From Bordetella genomosp. 1 (GTDB lineage Bacteria; Pseudomonadota; Gammaproteobacteria; Burkholderiales; Burkholderiaceae_B): 64,000 nucleotides of DNA. Below, in pieces: positions 18,725 to 28,585 of this stretch (position 1 is the first letter of the stretch; every line of letters begins with the position of its first letter). Made by a program: the position numbers and the translations under genes. The stretch lies in the NCBI RefSeq assembly GCF_002261335.1, contig NZ_NEVL01000005.1, positions 124,001 to 188,000 on the forward strand. Reading direction: 5' to 3'. The notes under the pieces were generated by a model. That model searched no databases. It was not told the DNA's origin and saw nothing but the letters and a program-made list of their open reading frames with translations.

Positions 18725-20041
18725 TTATTGGGCCGCGGCGCCGCCACGGCGCTGCGACAGGAATATGACCGACACCATCGAGAGCAGCGAGATCACGCTG
18801 AACAGGACGGCGAGCGGCCACCACTGGCCCTTGAATTGCTGGGCCAGGATGGTGCCCAGGATGGGCGTGAGGCCGCCGAAGATGGCGCCCGAGATCTGAT
18901 AGGCCATCGAAATGCCGGTGTAGCGGATGCGGGTCGGGAAGGAGTCGCTCACGTAACCCGCGATCACCGCATAGTAGGCGCCCATGAACAGCACGGCCAC
19001 GCCCACGCCCAGCGTCAGGCTGGTGAGCGAGCCCTGGTCGACCAGCGTGAACATCACGTAGGGCGTGAAGATCGACACGAACGAGGTCAGGAGCAGGAAG
19101 CGGCGGTAGCCGATGCGCGAGGCGATGTAGGCCGACAGCGGCGTGATGATGAACTGCATCACCGACACCAGCAGCAGGCAGTCGAGAATGACCGATCGGC
19201 TCAGGCCCACGTACTGCGTGGTGTAGGCCAGCATGAAGGTGTTGGTGAAGTAGAAGCCCGCGATGCCCAGCACGTTGGCGCCCACGGCCATGGCCAGCAG
19301 GCCCGGCGCGCCGCGCAGCACTTCGAGCAGCGGCGCCTTGTCTTCGGCCGGCTGGGCGGCGGTCTTCTTGCGCTCCTGTTCGGCCAGGAAGTCGGGCGAC
19401 TCGTTCACGCCCATGCGGATGGCGAAGCCCACGATCAGCAGCGCGGCGCTGAACAGGAACGGCACGCGCCAGCCCCAGTCCATGAAGGTGGCGTCGTCGA
19501 GCGAGGTCACGATCTTGAACATGACCATCGACAGGATCAGGCCGGCCGGGCTGCCGAGCTGCGCGAAGGAGGCGAAGAAGGTGCGCTTGTTCTGGTCGGG
19601 CGAGTGCTCGCCGGCCATCAGCACGGCGCCGCCCCATTCGCCGCCCACGGCGATGCCCTGGATGAAGCGCAGCACCACCAGCAGGATCGGCGCCCAGATG
19701 CCGATCGAGGCGTAGGTCGGCAGCAGGCCGATCAGCACGGTGACCGTGCCCATCATCAGCAGCGTGATGACCAGCGACTTCTTGCGGCCGATGCGGTCGC
19801 CGATGTGGCCGAACACGGCGCCCCCCAGCGGACGCGCCAGAAAGCCCACCGCGAAGGTGCCGAACGCGGCCAGGGTGCCGTAGAAGCCGTCGGCCGACGG
19901 GAAGAACAGTTTGCCGAACACCAGCGCCGCGGCGGTGGCGTAGATGTAGAAGTCGTACCACTCGATCATGGTGCCGACGAAGGCGGCGACGGACGCGCGC
20001 ACCGGCTGGTGCTGCGTGGTGGTTTTGGTATTCCCCTGCAT
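18725..20041 (-). CDS. MFS transporter, metabolite:H+ symporter (MHS) family
   Basis: 438-residue, 12-helix inner-membrane symporter. MHS markers: MIEWYDFYIYATAAALVF in helix 1, GHIGDRIGRKKSL between helices 2 and 3, RFIQGIAVGGEWGGAVL, and DSFPTRIRYTGISMAYQI in the second half. Family members carry proline, betaine, shikimate, citrate or ketoglutarate. First gene of a probable operon with acetylpolyamine amidohydrolase, which makes an acetylated polyamine or related cation a possible substrate; this is inference only. An AT-rich promoter region lies upstream. Confidence 0.9.
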   Translation of the reverse strand: MQGNTKTTTQHQPVRASVAAFVGTMIEWYDFYIYATAAALVFGKLFFPSADGFYGTLAAFGTFAVGFLARPLGGAVFGHIGDRIGRKKSLVITLLMMGTVTVLIGLLPTYASIGIWAPILLVVLRFIQGIAVGGEWGGAVLMAGEHSPDQNKRTFFASFAQLGSPAGLILSMVMFKIVTSLDDATFMDWGWRVPFLFSAALLIVGFAIRMGVNESPDFLAEQERKKTAAQPAEDKAPLLEVLRGAPGLLAMAVGANVLGIAGFYFTNTFMLAYTTQYVGLSRSVILDCLLLVSVMQFIITPLSAYIASRIGYRRFLLLTSFVSIFTPYVMFTLVDQGSLTSLTLGVGVAVLFMGAYYAVIAGYVSDSFPTRIRYTGISMAYQISGAIFGGLTPILGTILAQQFKGQWWPLAVLFSVISLLSMVSVIFLSQRRGGAAAQ

Positions 20042-20087
20042 GACTCTCTCGAAATGCGAATGTGGCCGGCCAGAAGTGCCAGAACGT

Positions 20088-20160
20088 CGCCTTTATACGT
20101 CTGGCCCCGGCCATAAGAAAAATTCTAAATAATTATTTTCCACATTGATGGTGCTTATGT
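20088..20160 (-). promoter_or_regulatory. AT-rich promoter/operator region of the MHS transporter
   Basis: The sequence is markedly AT-rich against its surroundings. It includes the perfect 12-bp palindrome AAATAATTATTT (20127-20138), AGAAAAATTCT symmetry at 20116-20126 and a TATAAA hexamer on the minus strand at about 20092-20097. LysR-type activators bind such interrupted palindromes; the downstream lysR gene at 16629 is a candidate. Confidence 0.5.
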
Positions 20161-20292
20161 GAAAGCCCTGTGCGGCGCGCCATCCCGCCCCCTCGGCGAC
20201 ACCCCGGCGAGCCACAATACGCTTTTATATCAAGGCACTGCAAAATACGGCCGGATCCGTGTGCCGCGTTCGCGGGCGGCGCCGCGCGGGCG

Positions 20293-20328
20293 AAAAAAAG
20301 GCGTCCAACCGCGCGGGTTCGACGCCTT
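20293..20328 (-). terminator. Rho-independent terminator after MFS exporter
   Basis: AAGGCGTC (20298-20305) pairs with GACGCCTT (20321-20328), with an inner AACC/GGTT extension, and is followed on the minus strand by seven T. It is 43 bp beyond the stop of the gene at 20371. Confidence 0.85.
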
Positions 20329-20370
20329 CCCTAGGGAAATCCCTGGTGCGCACGCGGCCCGCCGCGGGCC

Positions 20371-21606
20371 TCAGGCGGCGGGCGGATCGAGCGAACGGAG
20401 CCGGCGCAGCTCCGGGAACCACCACATCCACAGCCCCGCCACCAGCATCGTGCCGACCCCGCCCAGTACCACCGCCGGCACGGCGCCGAACAGGGCCGCC
20501 GTCAGGCCCGATTCGAACTCGCCCAGCTGATTCGAGGTGCCGATGAAGAGCGTGTTGACCGCGCTCACGCGGCCCAGCATCTCGTCGGGCGTATGCAGCT
20601 GCACCAGCGAGGACCGCACCACCACGCTGATCGAGTCGGAGGCGCCCAGCACCATGAGCGCCACGATCGAGATCGGCACCGAGCGCGACAGCCCGAAGGC
20701 GATGGTGGCCAGGCCGAACAGGAACAGCGCGCCGAACAGCAGGCGGCCGATGTGGCTGCCCAGCGTCATGCGCGCCAGCACCAGCGACATGAGGGCCGCG
20801 CCGCAGGCGGGCGCCGCGCGCAGCGCGCCCAGCGCCCACGGGCCCGCATCGAGCACGTCCTTCGCGAACAGCGGCAGCAGTGCGGTGGCGCCGCCCAGCA
20901 GCACCGCGAACAGGTCGAGCGACAGCGTGCCCAGCAGGATGCGCCGGCTGGCGATGAAGGAGATGCCGGCGAACAGCGTGCGCCAGGTGGTCGGCGCCTT
21001 GCGCGGCGGCGCGCGCTCGGTGCGCACGCCGGCGATGCAGAGCAGGCCGCCGACATAGAGCGCCGCGGCCACGCAATAGACCCAGCCCGCGCCGGCCGAA
21101 TAGCCGATGCCGCCGAGCGCGGGCCCGGCGATCTGGGCGACCTGGTTGGTGGAAGCCGACATGGCGGTGGCGCGCGCGATCCAGTCGCGCGGCACCAGGG
21201 CCGGGATCAGGGTGGGCAGCGTGGGCGCCTCGAAGGCGCGCGCCGCGCTCATGACGATGACCGTGAGGTAGACCAGGGCCTTGCCGCCCACGCCGTGCAG
21301 GGCGGTGAGCGCGAGCAGCAACGCGGCCAGCGCCTCGACCGCCATGCAGAGCGCCACGATCTTGCGCCGGTCGTAGCGGTCGGCGACGTGGCCGACCACC
21401 AGGGTGAGGCACATCATGGGCAGGAACTGCGCCAGCCCGATCAGCCCCAGGTCGAGCGGACTGCCGGACAGCGCATAGATCTGCCAGCCGACCGCCACCG
21501 ACACGATCTGATAGGACAGCGAGGCGCAGAAGCGCGCCGCGAGAAAGCGCCGGAACGCGGGGCGCGTGAGCGGGTCAGGCTGCGAGGCAGCCGCGAGAGT
21601 CGACAT
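20371..21606 (-). CDS. MFS transporter, MFS_3/EntS-like
   Basis: 411-residue, 12-helix major facilitator of the MFS_3 (DUF894, enterobactin-exporter-like) group. Motif A-like GHVADRYDRRKI follows helix 2; AFEAPTLPTLIPALVPRD and QVAQIAGPALGG are typical of this group, as is VQLHTPDEMLGRVSAVN in the second half. Exports small molecules or siderophores in relatives; no siderophore genes are nearby, so substrate is open. Divergent from opgG across 227 bp and ended by a strong terminator. Confidence 0.85.
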   Translation of the reverse strand: MSTLAAASQPDPLTRPAFRRFLAARFCASLSYQIVSVAVGWQIYALSGSPLDLGLIGLAQFLPMMCLTLVVGHVADRYDRRKIVALCMAVEALAALLLALTALHGVGGKALVYLTVIVMSAARAFEAPTLPTLIPALVPRDWIARATAMSASTNQVAQIAGPALGGIGYSAGAGWVYCVAAALYVGGLLCIAGVRTERAPPRKAPTTWRTLFAGISFIASRRILLGTLSLDLFAVLLGGATALLPLFAKDVLDAGPWALGALRAAPACGAALMSLVLARMTLGSHIGRLLFGALFLFGLATIAFGLSRSVPISIVALMVLGASDSISVVVRSSLVQLHTPDEMLGRVSAVNTLFIGTSNQLGEFESGLTAALFGAVPAVVLGGVGTMLVAGLWMWWFPELRRLRSLDPPAA

Positions 21607-21833
21607 CGGAAGGGGCGGCCGGCGGCCGTGCCGAAAGGACGAGTCGCGGATTGTAGGGAGCCGCGCCTGACGAACGCCCTAAGCCGGCGCCAGCGCGGTG
21701 CGCGCCGCACCACGGCTGTGCGCTTCCTGGTGCGCCGCGCGGGCGGCTCTACACTCGCGGCGCGCACCAGCGCGACTCGCGGCGGCCGTCCCGGCGCGCC
21801 GCCCTCACCCAGCCCGAGCGGCCGAGGAACAAC

Positions 21834-23486
21834 GTGGCATCCGTATTCGGCAGTGCGAGCGCGCGGCGCGGCGGCAAGTGGCGTGGGGTGTTCGGGCGAG
21901 CCTGCGCCGCCACGGCCTGGGTGGCGATTGCATGGGCCGCCCTGGCCGTTCCCGCGGCGCACGCGGCGGAAGCGCCGCCGGCGCCCAAGCCCGCGCCGCC
22001 GCAGTTCGTCGACTTCACCGAGATCGCGCGCCAGGCCGAGGCGCTGGCCGCCGCCCCGTACAAGGCGCCCGTGTCGCAACTGCCCGACAGCCTGGAATCG
22101 CTCAAGTTCGCCGGCTACCAGAACGTGCGCCAGCGCGAGGATCACTTCCTGTGGCGCGACGTCCCGGGCGACTGGCTGCTGGGCTTCTACCACCAGGGCA
22201 TGCACTTCAAGACCCCGGTCCGGATCAACGAGATCGGCCCGGACGGCACTCGGGAAATCGGCTTCGACCCGGCCCACTTCGATTACGGCGGCGTGCCGGT
22301 GGATCCGGCCGCGCTCAAGGGGCTGGGCTACGCCGGCTTCAAACTGCTCTATCCGCTCAACAGCCCGGCCAAGCGCAACGAGGAACTCGCCTCGTTCCTG
22401 GGCGCGAGCTACTTCCGCATGATGGGCCGCGGCCAGGTGTACGGCATCTCGGCACGCGGGCTGGCGCTGGACACGGCGCTGGCCTCGGGCGAGGAGTTCC
22501 CCGCGTTCCGCGAGTTCTGGATCCGGCGGCCCACGCCCGGCCAACCGGCGCTGGTCGTGTATGCCCTGCTGGATTCGCCGCGCGCGACCGGCGCCTACCG
22601 CTTCGACATCCGGCCGGGCGCCACCACCGAGGTGATGGTGCGCATGCGCGTCTACCTGCGCGCGCCGGTCGGCCGCCTCGGCATCGCGCCGCTCACGAGC
22701 ATGTATCTGTACGGCGCCAACCAGCCCTGGCCCAAACCCAACTACCGGCCCGAGATCCACGACTCCGACGGCCTGGCCATCCACACGGGCGGCGGCGAAT
22801 GGCTCTGGCGGCCGCTCAACAATCCGCGCCGGCTGGCGGTCAGCGCATTCGCCGTGACGGCGCCGCGCGGCTTCGGCCTGTTGCAGCGCGCGCGCGAGTT
22901 CTCCCGCTACGAAGACCTCGACGACCGCTACGAAAAGCGGCCGAGCCTGTGGATCGAGCCGGTCGGGGATTGGGGCAAGGGCAGCGTGCAGCTGGTGGAG
23001 ATTCCGACCCGCGACGAGACCAACGACAACATCGTCGCGTTCTGGGTGCCCGACGCGCCGCCCGCGCCGGGCCAGGCGCTGGACCTGAGCTACCGCATGT
23101 CCTGGACCGGCGACGACCCGGTCAGGATGCAGAGCGCGCTGGCGCATGCCGCCCAGACGCGCCGCTCGCGCGAGGAGATCAAGGGACCGGACCTGATCCG
23201 CCGCAGCGACGGCAGCATCACCTACGTGATCGACTTCGTCGGGCCCGCGCTGCGCGGCCTGGCCGCCGCGCCGGCCGTGGAGGCCTGGAGCGATGCCAAC
23301 GGCGAGATCGTGGAGCAGAGCCTGCGCGCCAACGACGCGACGGGCGGGCAGCGGCTCCAGCTGCGCGTGATGCAGAAGGACCCGACGCGGCCGGTGGAGC
23401 TGCGCGCGCGGCTCGCGCAGGACGGCGCCGCGCTCACCGAGACCTGGACCTATCAGGTGCCGGCCCATGACACCGACGCCAAGTGA
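21834..23486 (+). CDS. opgG: Glucan biosynthesis protein G
   Basis: 550-residue periplasmic OpgG/MdoG, which acts on the beta-1,2-glucan backbone of osmoregulated periplasmic glucans (branching or chain-processing step). Signal peptide ends near Ala44 (AAHA-AE). Family stretches include [48 protein letters not shown] and [12 protein letters not shown]. The start is GTG at 21834 with GAGGA seven bases upstream. The gene overlaps opgH by 20 bp, an operon arrangement conserved in proteobacteria. Confidence 0.95.
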   Translation: MASVFGSASARRGGKWRGVFGRACAATAWVAIAWAALAVPAAHAAEAPPAPKPAPPQFVDFTEIARQAEALAAAPYKAPVSQLPDSLESLKFAGYQNVRQREDHFLWRDVPGDWLLGFYHQGMHFKTPVRINEIGPDGTREIGFDPAHFDYGGVPVDPAALKGLGYAGFKLLYPLNSPAKRNEELASFLGASYFRMMGRGQVYGISARGLALDTALASGEEFPAFREFWIRRPTPGQPALVVYALLDSPRATGAYRFDIRPGATTEVMVRMRVYLRAPVGRLGIAPLTSMYLYGANQPWPKPNYRPEIHDSDGLAIHTGGGEWLWRPLNNPRRLAVSAFAVTAPRGFGLLQRAREFSRYEDLDDRYEKRPSLWIEPVGDWGKGSVQLVEIPTRDETNDNIVAFWVPDAPPAPGQALDLSYRMSWTGDDPVRMQSALAHAAQTRRSREEIKGPDLIRRSDGSITYVIDFVGPALRGLAAAPAVEAWSDANGEIVEQSLRANDATGGQRLQLRVMQKDPTRPVELRARLAQDGAALTETWTYQVPAHDTDAK

Positions 23487-25911
23487 CCCCGGCACGCTGA
23501 TCCGCGGCTACCTCGACGCCCTGCCCGACGGCGCGGCGCGCGCGGCAATGCTGGCGCGCGGCCTGGAGGCGGCGGCGGCCGGCGCCGAGCCGTGGCGCGC
23601 GCTGCACGAGACCCTCGCCGGCGGCACCGCGCCGGCCGAGGCCTCGCTCGCCTCCGAGGGCGCGCGGCTGGCCCTGCTCCCGGGCGCGGCGCTGCACGAC
23701 TCGGCGCTGTTGCGCGCGGAGGCGGCCGGCGCCACGCTCGCCCCCGCTCCGCGCCTGCACCGCACGCCGATGGCGCCGCGGCCCTGGCAGACCAACCCGT
23801 TCGTGCGCGCCTGGCGGCGCCTGCGCGACGACACGCCGCAGCAGGCCCCCGACACGCGCGCGGCGCGCACCGCCAATGCGGCCGACGCGGGCCAGGCCTG
23901 GCGCCTGGCGGGCAGCCGCCGCCGGCTGGCCCTGATCGCCGCGGTCGCGGCGCAGACCACGCTGGCCACGCTCTATATGAAGAGCGTGCTGCCCTACCAG
24001 GGCGGGCAATGGCTGGAGGTCGCCATCCTGGTGCTGTTCACGCTGCTGTTCGGCTGGGTCTCGGCGGGCTTCTGGACGGCGATGATGGGCTTCGTGCAGC
24101 TCATGATCGGACGCGACCGCCACAGCATCTCCGCCCGCGGCCTGTCGGCCGCGCCGCTCGACGCGCAGGCGCGCTGCGCGCTCGTCATGCCGATCTGCAA
24201 CGAAGACGTGGCGCGCGTGTTCGCCGGGCTGCGCGCCACCTGCGAGTCGCTGGCGCGCACCGATGCGCTGGCGAACTTCGACGTGTTCATCCTGAGCGAC
24301 AGCTATCGCGCCGACGTGTGCGTGGCCGAGCAATCGGCCTGGCTGTCGCTGTGCGAGGCGGTCGACGGCTTCGGCCGGATCTTCTATCGCCGCCGGCGCA
24401 GGCGGGTCAAGCGCAAGAGCGGCAACATCGACGACTTCTGCCGCCGCTGGGGCGCCGACTACCGCTACATGATCGTGCTCGACGCCGACAGCGTGATGAG
24501 CGGCGAGTGCCTGCGCGCGCTGGTGCAGCTGATGGAGGCGCATCCCGACGCCGGCATCATCCAGACCGCGCCACAGGCGGCCGGCATGGACACGCTCTAC
24601 GCGCGCATCCAGCAATTCGCCACGCGCGTCTACGGGCCGTTGTTCACGGCCGGCATGCATTACTGGCAGCTGGGCGAGTCGCACTACTGGGGGCACAACG
24701 CCATCATCCGGCTGGCGCCCTTCATGCAGCATTGCGTGCTGGCGCCGTTGCCGGGCAAAGGCGCCTTCGCCGGCGCCATCCTGTCGCACGACTTCGTCGA
24801 GGCCGCGCTGATGCGGCGCGCCGGCTGGGGCGTCTGGATCGCCTACGACCTGCCCGGCAGTTTCGAGGAGCTGCCGCCGAACCTGCTCGACGAGCTGCAG
24901 CGCGACCAGCGCTGGTGCCACGGCAACCTGATGAACTTCCGCCTGTTCCTCGCCGACGGCTTTCATCCGGTGCATCGCGCCGTGTTCCTGACGGGCGTGA
25001 TGTCGTACCTGTCCGCGCCGCTGTGGTTCCTGTTCCTGGCGCTGTCGACCGCCCTGCTCGCCGTGCACAGCCTGACCGAACCGGCCTACTTCATCGAGCC
25101 GCGCCAGCTGTTCCCGCTCTGGCCGCAATGGCATCCGGACAAGGCCATCGCGCTGTTCAGCACCACCTTCACGCTGCTGCTGTTGCCCAAGGTGCTGGGC
25201 GTGCTGCACGTGATCGCGCGATCGGCCGCCGACTACGGTGGCGCGGCGCGCGCACTGGCGAGCATGCTGCTGGAGATGCTGTTCTCGATGCTGCTGGCGC
25301 CGGTGCGCATGCTGTTCCACACCCGCTTCGTGCTGGCCGCATTCCTGGGGCTGAAGGCGCGCTGGATCTCGCCGGCGCGCGACAACGACGCCACCTCCTG
25401 GCGCGAGGCCCTGCGCCGCCACGGCGGGCAGACGCTGCTCGGCCTGGCGTGGGCGGCGCTGGTGGCCTGGCTCGATCCCGTGTTCCTGTTCTGGATGGCG
25501 CCCATCCTGCTGGCGCTGTTGTTGATCGTGCCGTTGTCGGTGGCATCGAGCCGCGTGGGCCCGGGCCTGCGCGCGCGCGCGGCGGGTCTGTTCTGCATTC
25601 CCGAAGAGACCCGCATGCCCGCCGAGCTGCGCGCCACCCGCGCCTACGTCGAGGCGAGCCGGCAGCGGTCCGCGGGACAGGCGAGCTTCGCGCGGGCGGT
25701 GCACGATCCGCTGCTCAACGCGCTGGTCTGCGCCATGGGCGCGGCGCGGCGCAAAGCGGGCCGCGCGGGCGCCGCCGCGCGCGCCGAACGCGTTGCCGTG
25801 GCGGCCGCCGCCCTGGCCACGTCGGCCCCGCTCGACGACGCGCTGCGGCTCAAGCTGCTGGATGATCCGCTGGCGATGGCGCAGCTGCACCGGCTCGCCT
25901 GGACCCGCTGA
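23467..25911 (+). CDS. opgH: Glucans biosynthesis glucosyltransferase H
   Basis: 814-residue inner-membrane processive GT2 glucosyltransferase that polymerises UDP-glucose into beta-1,2-linked glucan and passes it to the periplasm. GT2 residues are present: LSDSYRADV region, DADS at about 339-342, and RDQRWCHGN at about 479 (the Q/RxxRW motif). Multiple membrane helices flank the catalytic domain (about 155-215 and several after 515). In enteric bacteria OpgH also links UDP-glucose to cell size; that role is not visible here. Its start lies inside the 3' end of opgG; its stop abuts the converging lysE gene (TGATCA). Confidence 0.95.
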   Translation: MTPTPSDPGTLIRGYLDALPDGAARAAMLARGLEAAAAGAEPWRALHETLAGGTAPAEASLASEGARLALLPGAALHDSALLRAEAAGATLAPAPRLHRTPMAPRPWQTNPFVRAWRRLRDDTPQQAPDTRAARTANAADAGQAWRLAGSRRRLALIAAVAAQTTLATLYMKSVLPYQGGQWLEVAILVLFTLLFGWVSAGFWTAMMGFVQLMIGRDRHSISARGLSAAPLDAQARCALVMPICNEDVARVFAGLRATCESLARTDALANFDVFILSDSYRADVCVAEQSAWLSLCEAVDGFGRIFYRRRRRRVKRKSGNIDDFCRRWGADYRYMIVLDADSVMSGECLRALVQLMEAHPDAGIIQTAPQAAGMDTLYARIQQFATRVYGPLFTAGMHYWQLGESHYWGHNAIIRLAPFMQHCVLAPLPGKGAFAGAILSHDFVEAALMRRAGWGVWIAYDLPGSFEELPPNLLDELQRDQRWCHGNLMNFRLFLADGFHPVHRAVFLTGVMSYLSAPLWFLFLALSTALLAVHSLTEPAYFIEPRQLFPLWPQWHPDKAIALFSTTFTLLLLPKVLGVLHVIARSAADYGGAARALASMLLEMLFSMLLAPVRMLFHTRFVLAAFLGLKARWISPARDNDATSWREALRRHGGQTLLGLAWAALVAWLDPVFLFWMAPILLALLLIVPLSVASSRVGPGLRARAAGLFCIPEETRMPAELRATRAYVEASRQRSAGQASFARAVHDPLLNALVCAMGAARRKAGRAGAAARAERVAVAAAALATSAPLDDALRLKLLDDPLAMAQLHRLAWTR

Positions 25912-26538
25912 TCAGGACGTCGACAGCTTCAGCGCGAACGCGATCAGCACGCCGGAGAAGGTCCAGCGCTGCACGGTCTGGGCGCGCGGATGGCGCCTGA
26001 GCCAGCCCGAGAGCCCGGCCGCGCCCAGGCTCAGCGCCACGTCGAACACCACGCCGACGGCCACCAGCACGGCGCCGAGCATCAGCATCTGCGACCACAC
26101 CGGGCCGGCCTGCGGGTCGACGAACTGCGGCAGCAGCACCGAACAGAACAGCAGCGCCTTGGGATTGAGCAGGTTGCCCATCACGCCGCGCAGCATCGAG
26201 GCGCGCCACGCACCCGGCGGCACGCCCACGCCGGCCGCGTCGAGGCGGAACAGCGGCGAGCGGAACACCTGCACGGCGATGTGGATCAGGTAGAGCGCGC
26301 CCACGATGCGCACCGTCTCGTAGAGCCAGGGCGCGCTGCGAAACAGCGCCGCCAGGCCGCAGGCCGACAGCGTGACGTGGGCCGCCCGCGCCAGCGCCAG
26401 CCCGGCCGCGGTAGCCACGCCCTGGCGCACGCCGCGCGTCAGGCTGGACTGCAGCACCAGGGCCATGTCGGGCCCCGGCAGGGCATAGACCACGGCCAGC
26501 GCGCCGATGAAAACCGAGAGAGTGGACAGCGTGATCAT
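25912..26538 (-). CDS. LysE/RhtB-family amino-acid exporter
   Basis: 208-residue inner-membrane exporter with about six helices. The family motif near the N-terminus is VVYALPGPDMALVLQSSLTRG, with GVMGNLLNPKALLFC in the middle. It expels excess amino acids or related metabolites. Divergent from an Lrp/AsnC gene across 135 bp with a palindrome between; in this family the Lrp-type neighbour usually activates the exporter on binding the amino acid. Confidence 0.9.
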   Translation of the reverse strand: MITLSTLSVFIGALAVVYALPGPDMALVLQSSLTRGVRQGVATAAGLALARAAHVTLSACGLAALFRSAPWLYETVRIVGALYLIHIAVQVFRSPLFRLDAAGVGVPPGAWRASMLRGVMGNLLNPKALLFCSVLLPQFVDPQAGPVWSQMLMLGAVLVAVGVVFDVALSLGAAGLSGWLRRHPRAQTVQRWTFSGVLIAFALKLSTS

Positions 26539-26609
26539 GGCGGCTCCGGGCCGGTCCTTCGAGGGGATGTGACGGACGACATGATGCGCCCGCCGGACCC
26601 GGATTTCCC

Positions 26610-26622
26610 GGCAATTTGCCGC
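26610..26622. promoter_or_regulatory. Palindrome between lysE and lrp genes
   Basis: CGGCAA-T-TTGCCG, perfect 6-bp arms around one base, in the AT-richer part of the divergent intergenic region. A likely operator for the adjacent Lrp/AsnC protein, controlling both directions. A TATATCAT stretch (26633-26640) could supply the -10 of the lrp gene. Confidence 0.5.
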
Positions 26623-26673
26623 GGTTTCCTGCTATATCATTGGGGGAATCCGCCAACATTTGACGAATTACGC

Positions 26674-27150
26674 ATGGACAGCACCTTGAATACCCTGGAT
26701 CGCGTGGACCGCGCCATTCTGGCCGTCCTGCAGCGTGACGGCCGGCTGCCGATCAGCCGCCTGGCAGAGCAGGTCAACCTGAGCGAAACCCCGTGCGCGC
26801 GCCGGCTCAAGCGGCTCGAGCAGGAGGGTTTCATCGAGGGCTATCGGGCGGTGCTGTCGCGCCGCACGCTGGACCTCGGCGTGATCGCCTTCGCGCAGAT
26901 CCGCTTCAACACGCACGACCGCACCGTGTCGGAACGCTTCGAGCGCGAGGTGATGGCGCTGCCGCAGATCGTGTCCTGCCACAACATCTCCGGCAGCGCG
27001 GACTACCTGGTGCAGATCGTGTCGCGCGATCTCGAGGCCTATGGCCTGTTCGTGCGCGACGTGTTGCGCACCTTGCCCGGCGTGACCTCGGTGGAGTCGA
27101 TGCTGTCGCTGCGCGAGGTCAAGCGCGACGTGGGCCTGCCGCTGCGCTAG
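26674..27150 (+). CDS. Lrp/AsnC-family transcriptional regulator
   Basis: 158-residue feast/famine regulator. Helix-turn-helix at residues 5-60 (LDRVDRAILAVLQRDGRLPISRLAEQVNLS, CARRLKRLEQEGFIEGYRAVL) and a C-terminal RAM ligand domain (VSCHNISGSADYLVQIVS, LPGVTSVESMLSL). ATG at 26674 gives the usual family length; the longer open frame upstream is antisense to lysE and was not used. Divergent from the LysE exporter and probably its amino-acid-responsive controller. Confidence 0.92.
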   Translation: MDSTLNTLDRVDRAILAVLQRDGRLPISRLAEQVNLSETPCARRLKRLEQEGFIEGYRAVLSRRTLDLGVIAFAQIRFNTHDRTVSERFEREVMALPQIVSCHNISGSADYLVQIVSRDLEAYGLFVRDVLRTLPGVTSVESMLSLREVKRDVGLPLR

Positions 27151-27164
27151 CGGCGGCCCCCGGC

Positions 27165-27326
27165 TCAGGGACCGGTGTCGGGATAGTTGGGGCCGGCGTC
27201 GCGGAAGCCGCCGTTGCTCCAGGGGTTGACGGCGCCGGGGTGCGGCGGGCCGGGCTGGCCGTTGCCGGCGCAACCGGACAGCGCCAGGCTCGCCAGCACC
27301 AGCATCAGGCAATAACGTGCACGCAT
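27165..27326 (-). CDS. Small putative lipoprotein
   Basis: 53 residues, below the usual length cut-off. Reads MRARYCLMLVLASLALSGC as a lipoprotein signal with lipobox LSGC (Cys19), followed by a short Gly/Pro/Asn-rich mature part (PHPGAVNPWSNGGFRDAGP) with no fold I recognise. A GGAG ribosome site stands 7 bases before the ATG. Converges with the lrp gene (14-bp gap). Similar tiny Pro/Gly-rich lipoproteins are common and uncharacterised in Burkholderiales. Confidence 0.65.
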   Translation of the reverse strand: MRARYCLMLVLASLALSGCAGNGQPGPPHPGAVNPWSNGGFRDAGPNYPDTGP

Positions 27327-27437
27327 GATCGTCTCCAGGCGGCGCGCCGGCCGGACCGCCGGGCGCCTGTGTCATTCGATACGGCCATTGTGCGCCTGCC
27401 TCCCGCCGCCGCCAAATCGAAGGTGGAACCAGAGGTA

Positions 27438-27800
27438 TCAGGCCGGGCAGACGCGGATGCGATGGCCGTCGGGGTCGAGCGCCACGAAGGTCAGGCCGAA
27501 CACGTCGGCATGCGGCGGCTGTTCGATCTCGATGCCGCGCGCCACCCAGTCGGCATGCATGCGCGCCACCGCCGCATCGTCGGTCACCGCATACGCCAGC
27601 TCGCCGCGATTGCCGCGCGTGGGCGGCGGCGGCGTGACGCGATGGGTGGCCCACAGGCCCAGCATCAGCCCGCCATCGAGCGCGAACGCCACATAGGCGG
27701 GAAAGGCCTGCGCCGGCTCGCGCCCGAGCAGCTCGCGGTAGAAACGGGCGCTGGCGGCGGGGTCCTGCACATACAGAAGAATCAGGTTGGGACTGCTCAT
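27438..27800 (-). CDS. VOC (glyoxalase/bleomycin-resistance) family protein
   Basis: 120-residue single VOC module (beta-alpha-beta-beta-beta repeats): LILLYVQDPAASARFYRELLG at the start and FGLTFVALDPDGHRIRVCP at the end, with candidate metal ligands Glu/His in those strands. It follows a YafY-type regulator gene by 46 bp on the same strand and is probably controlled by it. Function could be metal-dependent isomerase or ligand binding; none can be chosen. Confidence 0.82.
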   Translation of the reverse strand: MSSPNLILLYVQDPAASARFYRELLGREPAQAFPAYVAFALDGGLMLGLWATHRVTPPPPTRGNRGELAYAVTDDAAVARMHADWVARGIEIEQPPHADVFGLTFVALDPDGHRIRVCPA

Positions 27801-27846
27801 GGACGGACTCCTGTCGAGAAGCCCGCCAGCTTAGGCCCGCCTGCTG

Positions 27847-28569
27847 TCAGTTTCCGTCAGCAGTGACGGCCTTGGGCGCGTGCGTCTCGGCGATGCGCTG
27901 CAGCCGCGTCCATTCGCGCAGCAGCACGTGCTTGCTGCGCGGATAGCGCTCCGGCAAGCCCTGCAGCGCGTTCATGCGGTCGGTGCGGAAGTGACGGAAG
28001 TCGCCGCGCAGCTCGCACCACGCGACCACCACGCGCACCTCGTCGAAGAAGCCGATCGCGATCGGCCAGATCACGCGCGCGCTCTCCCGGCCGTCCACGT
28101 CGGCGTAATCGATGCGCAGCTTGTGCCCCTGGCGGATGGCGCGCCGGATCAGGCTGGCGTCGACCCGATCCACCGCCATCGACTGCCGGGGCGCGACGAA
28201 CAGCGCGTTGGTCTCGACCGACAGCCGCAGGTCGGGCGGCAGCACCGCCACGATCTTGGCCAGCGCGCTGCGCGCCGACTGCGCCAGATGCGGGTCGGCG
28301 CGCTTGGCGACCCAACGCGAGCCCAGCACCAGCGCCTCGATCTCCTCGTCGGAAAACATCAGTGGCGGCAACATGAAGCCCGGCTTGAGCACGTAGCCCA
28401 CGCCGGCCTCGCCCTCGATCCTGGCGCCCTGGGCCTGCAGCGAGGCCACGTCGCGATAGAGCGTGCGCAGGCTCACGCCCAGCTCATCGGCCAGCACGCG
28501 CCCGCTCACCGGCACGCGATGCTGGCGCAGCGACTGCAGCAGGGCGAGCAGGCGTTCCGAACGCGACAT
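27847..28569 (-). CDS. YafY-type HTH/WYL transcriptional regulator
   Basis: 240 residues. N-terminal HTH_11 winged helix (SERLLALLQSLRQHRVPVSGRVLADELGVSLRTLYRDVASLQ, residues 3-45) and a WYL-type ligand domain (LRIDYADVDGRESARVIWPIAIGFFDEVRVVVAWCELRGDFRHFRTDRM). WYL domains sense nucleotides, ssDNA or small ligands. First gene of a two-gene unit with the VOC protein. Confidence 0.88.
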   Translation of the reverse strand: MSRSERLLALLQSLRQHRVPVSGRVLADELGVSLRTLYRDVASLQAQGARIEGEAGVGYVLKPGFMLPPLMFSDEEIEALVLGSRWVAKRADPHLAQSARSALAKIVAVLPPDLRLSVETNALFVAPRQSMAVDRVDASLIRRAIRQGHKLRIDYADVDGRESARVIWPIAIGFFDEVRVVVAWCELRGDFRHFRTDRMNALQGLPERYPRSKHVLLREWTRLQRIAETHAPKAVTADGN

Positions 28570-28585
28570 GGCTTGCGGGCCGGCC

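Larger units (their letters stand above)
20042..20370. other. Intergenic region between two minus-strand transporters
   Basis: No gene is supported; a short open frame from 20159 has no ribosome site. It holds the promoter of the MHS transporter at its left and the terminator of the MFS exporter gene at its right. Confidence 0.65.

Noticed and set aside
17960-20116. 718-codon plus-strand open frame
   Set aside because: Antisense shadow of the amidohydrolase and MHS transporter genes, both of which have clear motifs.
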